Virus record (IMG/VR): IMGVR_UViG_3300035688_000439
Span: 1-24,797 of that record
Reading direction: 5' to 3' (one strand)
Origin: a virus
DNA length: 24,797 nt
Below are positions 14,937 through 21,537 of this stretch, in pieces (position 1 is the stretch's first letter; the number at the start of each line of letters is the position of its first letter). The translations under genes were made by a program, and so were the position numbers. The notes beneath the pieces were generated by a model. The model did not search any database, was not told the origin of the DNA, and saw only the letters and a program-made list of their open reading frames with translations.

Positions 14937-15533
14937 TCAGTCTCCCGTCTGCTGCGAATTGGACTGCAAGCGAGATGCCAGACACAGCGATCCCAGCGCG
15001 CCGTGAAAGCCGCGGGCGCGCAACACCAGTTCCCATCCGGCACAGGCCGGGAACGCACGCTCCCACATCTCGAGCCAGGTTTCCTCGGTCAGCGCGCAGG
15101 TGTGATAGGGGCTGGCGTCGAGGTTGATCTCGCAGAACACCAGGTAGCGGCTCACCCGCTCCATCTCGTGCAGGATGCGCTCGGCCTTCTCTGCATCGGG
15201 CATATGCTCTAGCAGGTGGAAGCTGGTCACGAGATCGAACGACCTCATCCACTCCGCAGGAAGCCGTGAAACGTCGCCTTCAATGTATCGCTCGGGAGAC
15301 AGCAGCCGGGTGTGCTTCTCCTTGCGCATCCAATCCATGCCGCGGGCATCGAACCCGGCCGCGCAGAGCGTCGTGGCGAAACGGTTGTTGCCGCAGCCCA
15401 GGTCGAGCGCGGTCGCCAGCTTCTTGCCGCGGGCGAGCCACTGGCAGGCGCCAACCCAGATGTCGCCGCGGTTCACCACGAAATAGTAGTGATCGGGCAG
15501 CAACTTCTCGTACTCTTCGGGTCGCTGCAACAC
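14937..15533 (-). CDS. Class I SAM-dependent methyltransferase
   Basis: The 198-residue product starts at the GTG at 15533, which overlaps the stop of the upstream gene (TAGTG). Motif I is ALDLGCGNNRFATTLCAAGF (about residues 42-61), followed by GMDW at the end of the second strand, GDVSRLP, and the acidic loop FDLVTSFHLLEHMPD. This is a Methyltransf_11-type small-molecule or glycan methylase. Substrate is not evident. Its neighbours, a capsule-type glycosyltransferase and a prohead protease, suggest modification of a sugar or virion protein. Confidence 0.85.
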   Translation of the reverse strand: MLQRPEEYEKLLPDHYYFVVNRGDIWVGACQWLARGKKLATALDLGCGNNRFATTLCAAGFDARGMDWMRKEKHTRLLSPERYIEGDVSRLPAEWMRSFDLVTSFHLLEHMPDAEKAERILHEMERVSRYLVFCEINLDASPYHTCALTEETWLEMWERAFPACAGWELVLRARGFHGALGSLCLASRLQSNSQQTGD

Positions 15534-16720
15534 TAGCTCTCTCCCAGCAGACGCCGCCACTTCGCCACTAACAGCGCCGGCGCGTCGCCCCACGGGTCGC
15601 CGCCCCAGAAGCTGGCGCTGCTCCATCCCGGTAGCCACGCGCCCTCGGGCGTCAGGTACTGGACCATGCGGGCGACGTGCCCGCACACCGCTGTGCACTC
15701 ATCCTCGGTCTGCGGGGCCGCGTCTTCCTCTCCCCACCCGTCTCCCCCCCGCCTATCGCGGGTGAATCCGCGCCCCGAATGTGGGCCCTCGCCGAACGCA
15801 TACGCGGGCAATCCCGCCATCGCGGCCTCGAGCAAAACGTTCGAGTTTATCGCCGCCACCGCGCTGACCAGCGGGAACAGCCCGTGCAGGTTCTCATTCG
15901 CGCCGAGCCACATCCCGCCCTTGGCCTCGATCTCGAGCCGACAGTGCTCGCGCCGCTCCTCGAATGCAGTCTCCCACTCGACCCGCGCGGCGACCGGATG
16001 GCGCTTGACCAGCACCGGCCCGGGCCACTGGATGCAGTGCCGGATGAAGTCGCGCTGGCTCTCGTACTCGACGCGGTGATAGACCGAGGCCCCGTCCGTC
16101 TCCAACTGCATCGCCACCAGCAGGGTTCCCCCGCGCCGGCAGAACCGCTTCACCGCATCCGCAGGCTCCGCACCCTGCGCGTGCTTGGAGAGTCCGAGGC
16201 GCCGCCATTTCTCGATGACGCTGGCGCCTGCCTCGGCCTCCACCCGCAGGTGGTCGATTCGGTCCCAATCGCTATGCCCGACCACGTAACCGCCCACAGG
16301 GTCGAAGATCCGCGTCTTCGGTAGCCAGCCGTGCTCAACATGCATGACCGGGATGCCCCGCTCTCTGCACAGCATCGCCCACGCGTTCTGGTCGGCGTTC
16401 CCGCAGTTATACAACAGGATCGCCGCGGGCTTGCGCTTGTCCAGGTATCGCCGAGCCCCGGCCCAGAGCCGACCTACGTTTTCGAGTATCAGCCTGCGAT
16501 CCGCGCCGCTGATCGACGACCGACGTAGCTCCTTCGGCGCCAGCTCGGCCAGCGCCGCCAGGTCCTCGGTCTCGGGGCGAGTATGCCGCCAGTCAATGAA
16601 GGCCAGCTCCGGCGGATGAGCGGCAGCGATCAGTGCCGGCACTTGGGCCAGCCAGCCCGCCGCTGTCTCCGACGAGGGAGGCGCTGTGGCATGGTAGTCA
16701 ACCGGGATGATGATGCTCAC
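15533..16720 (-). CDS. Capsule-polysaccharide-type glycosyltransferase-like protein
   Basis: The 395-residue product starts at the GTG at 16720, overlapping the portal stop (GTGA), with GGAGG upstream; a longer frame to 16891 runs antisense through the endonuclease start and is rejected. It has a GT-B-like layout. VMHVEHGWLPKTRIFDPVGG (about 125-144) matches the 'HGWLP...DP.G' motif of capsule polysaccharide synthesis and export proteins (KpsC/KpsS-like). Later, AINSNVLLEAAMAGLPAYAF followed by GEGPHSGRGFT matches their conserved nucleotide-sugar-binding region. The reaction, acceptor and sugar are unknown. The long tail after residue 340 is rich in Trp and Gly. Confidence 0.75.
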   Translation of the reverse strand: MSIIIPVDYHATAPPSSETAAGWLAQVPALIAAAHPPELAFIDWRHTRPETEDLAALAELAPKELRRSSISGADRRLILENVGRLWAGARRYLDKRKPAAILLYNCGNADQNAWAMLCRERGIPVMHVEHGWLPKTRIFDPVGGYVVGHSDWDRIDHLRVEAEAGASVIEKWRRLGLSKHAQGAEPADAVKRFCRRGGTLLVAMQLETDGASVYHRVEYESQRDFIRHCIQWPGPVLVKRHPVAARVEWETAFEERREHCRLEIEAKGGMWLGANENLHGLFPLVSAVAAINSNVLLEAAMAGLPAYAFGEGPHSGRGFTRDRRGGDGWGEEDAAPQTEDECTAVCGHVARMVQYLTPEGAWLPGWSSASFWGGDPWGDAPALLVAKWRRLLGES

Positions 16721-19700
16721 GTGCTCAGTCCCTCCACCAGGTGGGCAGCGGCGCAACGACAGTTTTGTGCTATAATGCCACCAGCGATGTAGCAACCGCT
16801 GTGCGTCTGGAGATTGTAGACATGCCCCGCAAAGTGGCGTATCCGGACCTCGCAGATGTGCGTCGCCTCTATGACCAGGGCATCGGGACATCCACCATTG
16901 CCCGACAGTACAGAATCAGCAAGTCCACGATGCTCAAATGGCTCCATCAGCAGGGCTTCGCGTTCCGGCCTCCCGGCTGGCGCTACAACGACCTGTCTGC
17001 GATCATCGTCGAACTCTACCGTTCTGGGCTTTCCGAGAAGGCCGTCTCCGAGCGCCTCGGCATCGAGCGTACAGTTGTCCGGCGCCGACTCCTCGAAGCT
17101 GGCATCACCCCCCGCAACCGCTCCGAGTCCATGTACCTGCGGATGAGCCAGACCAGCCCCGACGAGAGACAACGGCTGACCGCGGCCGCCCATGCCGCGG
17201 TCCGCGGAAAGGCGAGGAGCGAGGAGGAACTCTGTGCCCGCGCGTTGCGGCGGGAGCGGACACACGAGGAGGTCGGCAAGGGCGAGCGCATCGTCGCCCA
17301 GTGGCTGACTGACCGCGGCTGCACTGTCACGATGCAGAAGGCGGTAGGCCGTTACAATCTCGACCTCGCCATTCCGCCCGTCGCCGTGGAAATCCATGCT
17401 CAGGCCCGGCATCCGGTGCAGGCACTCGATAGTCGCAAGCGCATGAAATACCTGACCGATCGCGGTTGGCACGTTCTCTACATCTGGGTTTCTATTCGAC
17501 GCTTCCTCATCGCGGAAGCGGCCGCAGATGATGTTGTCGCCTTCTTTCAGCGATCCAAGCGCGACGAATCCATCCCGGGTCCATATCGGGTGATTCGGGG
17601 TTCCGGCGAGTTTGTGGCCGAGGGACGTGGTGATCTCGATTAGCGGTCCCTCGTACCAGCGGCGGTAAGCCTTCTCAATGCCTCTGGCCTGCACCATCGT
17701 ATCGCCAGGGAAGCAGTTGATGACCTCTTCCGCCGGCGCGCCCGGCGCATTCGGATACAGCAGCCCATTCGAGAAGCCCTCATGCAGCGCCCGTATCTCG
17801 CCGTCTACCATCGCGTGCGAATCCCGCACCCTATCGTCGCGGCTGCTGATCCACTCCTTGAGCACCACCGCGCCGGTCTGCTTTTCGACCTGCAAGGCCC
17901 CCATGTTGTGGCCGAAGTTCACCGCCGCGCCAGCCTCGGTGCGCGCGATCAGGAAGCTACGGCTGCGGTCAAGCGCGCTGTCGCCCTCGCCCGCCCAGTC
18001 CGCGTAGGATGCCCGAATCCGCTTGGCGATGTCGGAGGCCCCTTCGTTCTGTGACAGCCCCTCGGCCACGCCCTCGGCTATCGCGTCGCGCGTGGTCTGG
18101 CTCATCGCCGTGACCTTCTGCGCCGTCTCTGAGCGAATGAAGTGCTCGACCGCCGGGTCGTCGAAGTCGAATGCCCAGGCGCGCTCCTTGTACTCGAGGG
18201 CCTTGCGCTGGAGCTCTGGCATCGCGCCTTTCGGGATCGCCCTTATGATCCGCCGCCCCTCCAGCGTCCCGAAGTGGGCGATCATCTGCTTGTAGGCTGC
18301 CATCAGCCATACCGACCACTGCGTCTTGTTGCGCTCGATCGCGCCGACGATCGCCGCTTTGCCACCACCCTCGAAAGCCGCCCCTACCGCCTCCCCCTCG
18401 GCCATGAACAGCGTTGCGATCTGTTTGGCGATCCGGTCTTCCCAGCGCGCCCTGTCGTTATCGAATGCCTTCCAGTATGCCGCCTTCTCGTCTGCCGCCA
18501 TCCCGGATTTCACTTCGAGTGCCGGCACCGCGGTCTTCGGCGGCTCCGAGATCGGCGCGTACCCCAGCGTTGGCGGCTTGCTCCCGCCCCACGGCAGGTC
18601 CCCGCCCTCCACCGCCGCGACGCCCAGCTCCAGCCGCTGGTTCACCTCGTTGAATGGCACCCCCATGTCCCAGAGCTTGCGGCCCGAATCCACTTTCTCG
18701 CGCCAGATGCTCTGCATTGCCGGGATGCCGGACACGTCATAGCTGACCCGCAGTGTCTTCTTGCTCGCGTCCTTCAGTCCCTCCGGGTTCCAGTATGGAC
18801 AGAGTCGCAGATCGAGCGCATCGCCCAGGTCGTCGAGCCGCGGGATGACCGTGTCTTCCCAGAAAATCTTCCGGCCGACCTCCATGTTGTTGAAAGTCGT
18901 GCGCTCCTGCGTGACCAGCACGACGGGCACGCCGAAGACATTGCAGTTATGGACCGCGCCGCTGGTAGTTACATACGACTCGTCCTCTTCAACCTGGAGA
19001 TTGTAGACAGGCCCGCAGTAAGGCTCTCGCTCGGCCTTCTGCATGGCATAGTGGGCATAGCCATTGCGTATCGTGATCGACGGCGGACGCCTGCGGACGC
19101 GAGGCCACTGTAGGTCATACCGATCACTTTGCGCGAAATGCCTGCCGCCGATACATCCTTCGGTCCCCGAAAGACGGGCTGTCCGAATACTCGCATGCGC
19201 GCCAAACCGCAGTACAAGCAGGCGGACCTGCCAAGCTAGGGTAGCACTCGTGGTGCAGAAGCGCACCACTGATGGTGTTCGCAGGCTGCCATCACCAGCG
19301 ACGAGTCCGGCGAGTGCCCCCCGAGCAAGCTCATCACTGCCGCTGATCAACCAATTCGGCAAGCGCTTCTTGCTGGCTCCAGCACCGCCGCACATCTCGC
19401 GTAACAACTCGCGGAGTCTCTGCGATCGGGCCTCGACGCGCCAGACGTTCGTGTATGCATTCTGTACCCGCCTAACGCTCACGCGAGCGCCGAACCGTTC
19501 TCTCGCCATGCCCGCCGCCCACCGCCCAAGGGCCTCTTCCTCGGGCCCCAGATAGATCACGATTCCGCCCTTCGAGGAGCAACCATCCGCCGCATAGAGT
19601 CCGATCAGCTTGGCGAGATCATAGTCGGCGCCATCTATGGCTGGCGGTTCATCGTTGGTAGGGACTGGCAGGGTGAGTTGGTCGTATGCCCGCCTACTGT

Positions 19701-20904
19701 TTCTCGCCCACACCCGCAACTGATCTGCTGCTATCCACTGTTGGTCGCCGTCGTGACGCCGCCGATGCGTTCTTGTGGGCTTTTCGTTCACTGCGAGGTA
19801 GGGATGATTCGGCGTAACCAGTGCGGAATCAAGAGCTTTCGCCTTCAGGCGCACCATCGGACCTTCGTACAATTTCTCCGATATGGCCGTCACTTTCCGA
19901 TAGCGGCCCCGGTGGGTCAATACCAATGTTCCCGGCACAACATCCTCGATCGGTTGTACGCCCCGCTCCGTGATTACGCGGGCCCCAGGAGCGAAGCATA
20001 TTGAGGAGACGTTGAACTGTCGTGTCTTCAGGAAGTCCATCTCGACCGGGCTGAGACTCATGGGCGTGTAGCTGGCATCCGATCCCAGCACCCAGGGCAT
20101 GTGCGCGTTGTCGGCCCCCAGGTGCTGCTCCTTGACCTGCTCCTGCGCATCTTCCCACTGCTCCTCAGTCAGCGGATGTTTGAACGCGAACAGCCCATCG
20201 GTCACCGCCCGGTTCTGCAGGCTGACCTTGTTCCAGCGCACCGCCTCCACGTCGGTGTCAACCGTCTGCATCGCGGCCCTAAGCGGCGCCAGGCCCCAGA
20301 AGGGAGTGCCCGGGTCGGCGATCATGAGATGGCAGATGTCCTGCGGCTCGAGCGGCTTCATCAGGCTCCCGATCCGGTACTCGTAGCGGGCCACCTCCAG
20401 GCCTGTGCCGGCAGGCACTGGCTTGATCTGGTCGGGCATCAACGGGACGATGTTCTGTGGGATGCCCGCGCTGTTGCGCTCCAAGTGCCAGACCGCGTTG
20501 CCGCCGAGGTACAGGTGGTAAGCGGCTCGCTCGAACAGGTCCTGCCGGCTCATATACGGGTTCGGCCGCGAGAGCAGGTTGCTCAGCGGGTGCGAGTCAT
20601 CGCGCTCCCATTCGTCCTCGCCCACGCGCTGCTCGACGAACCAGGCGGCGGCGGAGATGGCATCGGCCAGCTTGCGAACACATGCGTAGACCCATTCGCT
20701 GGCCTTCAGCCCGTTCTGGATCGCGTTGGCGGTGCTCCAGTCGGTGAACGTCGGCCGGTTCGCCTGCTGGGGCGTGACTAGGGCGAGCTGCTCCCGCGCG
20801 TCGCGCAGGGCGGCCTTGGCGGCCGCTACCCGCATCTGTGGGGTCAGCGGCCGCGGCGGCACTCCCTTGCCGACCATCCGCCGTAGCGTCTCAGTCAGGC
20901 CCAA
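16717..20904 (-). CDS. Portal-MuF fusion interrupted by two inteins
   Basis: The 1395-residue precursor would yield a 726-residue protein after splicing. Residues 1-302 and 654 to about 780 are an HK97-type portal (EWVYACVRKLADAISAAAWF, HPLSNLLSRPNPYMSRQDLF, QFNVSSI joined to CNVFGVPVVLV). Residues about 800-1063 plus 1382-1395 are a MuF/SPP1 gp7-like minor head domain (FLIARTEAGAA, KEWISSRDDRVRDSHAMVDG, and the terminal NCRC). Intein 1 splits the portal at a conserved Ile-Cys, and intein 2 splits MuF between Asn and the first Cys of NCRC. The start is a TTG at 20904 preceded by GAGGG; an in-frame TGA lies just upstream, so no longer start exists. Portal-MuF fusions are known; two inteins in one are not usual. 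Confidence 0.93.
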   Translation of the reverse strand: MGLTETLRRMVGKGVPPRPLTPQMRVAAAKAALRDAREQLALVTPQQANRPTFTDWSTANAIQNGLKASEWVYACVRKLADAISAAAWFVEQRVGEDEWERDDSHPLSNLLSRPNPYMSRQDLFERAAYHLYLGGNAVWHLERNSAGIPQNIVPLMPDQIKPVPAGTGLEVARYEYRIGSLMKPLEPQDICHLMIADPGTPFWGLAPLRAAMQTVDTDVEAVRWNKVSLQNRAVTDGLFAFKHPLTEEQWEDAQEQVKEQHLGADNAHMPWVLGSDASYTPMSLSPVEMDFLKTRQFNVSSICFAPGARVITERGVQPIEDVVPGTLVLTHRGRYRKVTAISEKLYEGPMVRLKAKALDSALVTPNHPYLAVNEKPTRTHRRRHDGDQQWIAADQLRVWARNSRRAYDQLTLPVPTNDEPPAIDGADYDLAKLIGLYAADGCSSKGGIVIYLGPEEEALGRWAAGMARERFGARVSVRRVQNAYTNVWRVEARSQRLRELLREMCGGAGASKKRLPNWLISGSDELARGALAGLVAGDGSLRTPSVVRFCTTSATLAWQVRLLVLRFGAHASIRTARLSGTEGCIGGRHFAQSDRYDLQWPRVRRRPPSITIRNGYAHYAMQKAEREPYCGPVYNLQVEEDESYVTTSGAVHNCNVFGVPVVLVTQERTTFNNMEVGRKIFWEDTVIPRLDDLGDALDLRLCPYWNPEGLKDASKKTLRVSYDVSGIPAMQSIWREKVDSGRKLWDMGVPFNEVNQRLELGVAAVEGGDLPWGGSKPPTLGYAPISEPPKTAVPALEVKSGMAADEKAAYWKAFDNDRARWEDRIAKQIATLFMAEGEAVGAAFEGGGKAAIVGAIERNKTQWSVWLMAAYKQMIAHFGTLEGRRIIRAIPKGAMPELQRKALEYKERAWAFDFDDPAVEHFIRSETAQKVTAMSQTTRDAIAEGVAEGLSQNEGASDIAKRIRASYADWAGEGDSALDRSRSFLIARTEAGAAVNFGHNMGALQVEKQTGAVVLKEWISSRDDRVRDSHAMVDGEIRALHEGFSNGLLYPNAPGAPAEEVINCFPGDTMVQARGIEKAYRRWYEGPLIEITTSLGHKLAGTPNHPIWTRDGFVALGSLKEGDNIICGRFRDEEASNRNPDVENVPTAIGQVFHALATIECLHRMPGLSMDFHGDGRNGEVEIVTAYRLLHRDSAAAVSQPLGDDALALADLLVCPLPPQRAGTEFLLAPRLSADRGMGGRGQPLSLVGAGLAHPQVHGLGAVAGGDASFEESAPDNCTLDAEALGDGLLGKPRTVEFDDDRRQVVVAPAGRPEREALLMEPFEHRGLADSVLSGNGGCPDALVIEATHICEVRIRHFAGHVYNLQTHSGCYIAGGIIAQNCRCAAAHLVEGLST
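16768..16776 (+). promoter_or_regulatory. Extended -10 promoter for the antisense endonuclease
   Basis: TGCTATAAT is a perfect -10 hexamer with the TGn extension, followed 39 or so bases after the likely transcription start by the endonuclease ATG. There is no -35 match at the usual distance (GCGGCG), which extended -10 promoters tolerate. On the minus strand the same bases are codons ATT ATA GCA for Ile-Ile-Ala of intein block G, AT-rich codons that stand out in this GC-rich DNA. Confidence 0.65.
16822..17643 (+). CDS. Homing endonuclease, two HTH motifs and Vsr/EDxHD-like nuclease domain
   Basis: The only plus-strand gene, 273 residues. It starts at ATG 16822 with GGAG and a 9-base spacer; a GTG at 16741 is in frame but lies upstream of the promoter. 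Residues 20-46 (IGTSTIARQYRISKSTMLKW) and 69-95 (GLSEKAVSERLGIERTVVRR) are two helix-turn-helix units. After a basic linker, residues 152-227 form a compact nuclease core: GERIVAQWLTDRGCTV, then YNLDLAIPPVAVEIH (D181, E190, H192), then SRKRMKYLTDRGWHVLYIWV. This resembles the very-short-patch-repair-like EDxHD homing endonucleases known from phage introns and split inteins. It would cut intein-less MuF genes so that intein 2 is copied. Its last 24 residues lie opposite intein block B and are probably not part of the fold. Confidence 0.85.
   Translation: MPRKVAYPDLADVRRLYDQGIGTSTIARQYRISKSTMLKWLHQQGFAFRPPGWRYNDLSAIIVELYRSGLSEKAVSERLGIERTVVRRRLLEAGITPRNRSESMYLRMSQTSPDERQRLTAAAHAAVRGKARSEEELCARALRRERTHEEVGKGERIVAQWLTDRGCTVTMQKAVGRYNLDLAIPPVAVEIHAQARHPVQALDSRKRMKYLTDRGWHVLYIWVSIRRFLIAEAAADDVVAFFQRSKRDESIPGPYRVIRGSGEFVAEGRGDLD
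18946..19998 (-). other. Intein 1, in-frame LAGLIDADG type
   Basis: Intein 1 is 351 residues, precursor residues 303-653. It begins CFAPGARVITERGV (block A), has block B SALVTPNHPYLA (TPNH at 62-65), two LAGLIDADG motifs (KLIGLYAADG at 130-139 and GALAGLVAGDGS near 227-238), block F GPVYNLQVEEDESYV and ends TSGAVHN before Cys+1. It is a complete, conventional homing intein. The insertion point lies between conserved portal residues SSI and CNVFGVP, the usual kind of conserved site for phage inteins. Confidence 0.93.
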
Positions 20905-20920
20905 GGTCCCTCACCCATCG

Positions 20921-21166
20921 TCACACGACTCCCAACTCCCGCCTCATCTCGGAGGGCGGGCGCCCCATGACATCGCAAATCACTGCGAAGAGTCCTTGCG
21001 GGTCGCGGAACCAGCGCCGGGCCGCCTCTCTCTGCACCCTGCGGGTCTGCGGGGATGGCGGCCTGCCCCGGTGCTTGACCGTCACCCTTCCGCCCGCCTC
21101 GCGCGCCGCGCTTCGCACTATCGCCCCCGCCAATGCCAGCAACCCGTCATCGCTAGGAATCCTCAT
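20921..21166 (-). CDS. Small phage protein before the portal, unknown function
   Basis: The 81-residue product starts at the ATG at 21166 with GGGAGAGGG upstream. A longer frame to 21229 would be translated across a terminator hairpin and is unlikely. The opening MRIPSDDGLLALAGAIVRSA is helical, followed by a basic loop (VKHRGRPPSPQTRRVQREAA) and the segment RWFRDPQGLFAVICDVMGRP ending MRRELGVV. That last part, W-F/I...F-x-x-x-C-x-x-x-G-x-x-P-x-x-x-R-R-x-L, recurs in small unassigned phage genes; it looks like a small DNA- or protein-binding helical domain. It ends 16 bases before the portal start. Confidence 0.7.
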   Translation of the reverse strand: MRIPSDDGLLALAGAIVRSAAREAGGRVTVKHRGRPPSPQTRRVQREAARRWFRDPQGLFAVICDVMGRPPSEMRRELGVV

Positions 21167-21183
21167 GCCCTCTCCCACAAACG

Positions 21184-21262
21184 CAAAAAGGCGAGCCCTC
21201 CCGGTCTCCCGGAAGAAGGCTCGCCTCACTGAGGTCAGTGCCGGGCGAAGTATTCGCTTGTT
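21184..21262 (-). promoter_or_regulatory. Structured leader C upstream of the portal region
   Basis: On the minus strand this has the motif AACAAGCGAATACT (21249-21262), GCCCGGC, hairpin 2 (CACTGA 21227-21232 with TCAGTG 21235-21240), hairpin 1 (AGGCGAGCC 21189-21197 with GGCTCGCCT 21218-21226, capped by CCGG-TCTC-CCGG) and a T-run. Order and spacing follow leaders A and B. The long outer stem is missing here: only the 5' arm GCCCGGC is clear. GCGAA and TTCGC (21245-21257) can also form a small alternative hairpin inside the motif. Confidence 0.65.
21185..21226 (-). terminator. Rho-independent terminator within leader C
   Basis: The 9-bp perfect stem AGGCGAGCC/GGCTCGCCT runs directly into TTTTT on the minus strand (bases 21189-21185). 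This is the clearest intrinsic terminator in the window and would separate the upstream small genes from the portal cluster. Confidence 0.8.
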
Positions 21263-21315
21263 AGGCTCTTACCACACTACGCCGGCTTCTTCCTGCTGTC
21301 AATGGGGACCCTACA

Positions 21316-21513
21316 TCAGCTTTGTCCCATGAGCGGTGCCGCCGACTTGCCGAGTCGGTAGACGCTCACGGAATCGCTAGCGTGGCACTCCCGTGGCTGG
21401 CCCTGGTAGAACTTGACGCGCATGGTGAACTCACCATTGCCACCGAGCTTGTCGGCCTCTATCTCCATGGCCTCCAGCAGATCGGCCCAGTGTTGGTCGC
21501 GGGGCTGTCTCAC
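21316..21513 (-). CDS. Small protein, unknown function
   Basis: The 65-residue product (GTG at 21513, with GAGGGA upstream) has an acidic helical start (HWADLLEAMEIEADKLGGNG) and then beta strands (EFTMRVKFYQGQPRECHASD, SVSVYRLG). An internal ATG gives MEIEADKLGGNGEF, which could be the true start. The strand-rich end with K-F-Y-x-G-x-P resembles small phage proteins of unknown role. It lies 24 bases after the preceding gene and is the last gene before leader C. Confidence 0.6.
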   Translation of the reverse strand: MRQPRDQHWADLLEAMEIEADKLGGNGEFTMRVKFYQGQPRECHASDSVSVYRLGKSAAPLMGQS

Positions 21514-21537
21514 CTATCCCTCGCCTCGCCCGACTCG

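Larger units (their letters stand above)
16762..17715 (-). other. Intein 2, with an endonuclease gene on the opposite strand
   Basis: Intein 2 is 318 residues, precursor residues 1064-1381. Block A is CFPGDTMV, block B GTPNHPIW (TPNH at 39-42), a further strand LGSLKEGDNIICG ends near 65, block F is GHVYNLQTHSGCYIA, and block G is GGIIAQN followed by Cys+1. These support cis splicing. Between about residues 66 and 284 there is no LAGLIDADG, HNH or other endonuclease motif; the sequence is Gly-, Ala- and Leu-rich and lacks clear secondary-structure pattern. That middle is the reverse complement of the plus-strand nuclease gene in exact codon register: endonuclease residue k lies opposite intein residue 299-k. 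Confidence 0.9.

Noticed and set aside
16721-16891. Longer start for the capsule-type glycosyltransferase gene
   Set aside because: The extra region overlaps the portal-MuF end and the start of the antisense endonuclease and has no domain content. The GTG at 16720 fits the GTGA overlap style of the operon.
21167-21229. Longer start for the 81-residue gene before the portal
   Set aside because: It would translate across the intrinsic terminator of leader C. The ATG at 21166 has GGGAGAGGG upstream.
21241-21290. Possible integron attC-like site (core GTTAGGC near 21260)
   Set aside because: Only one half-site is present; no matching RYYYAAC partner or imperfect palindrome of attC type was found, and the context is a phage late operon.
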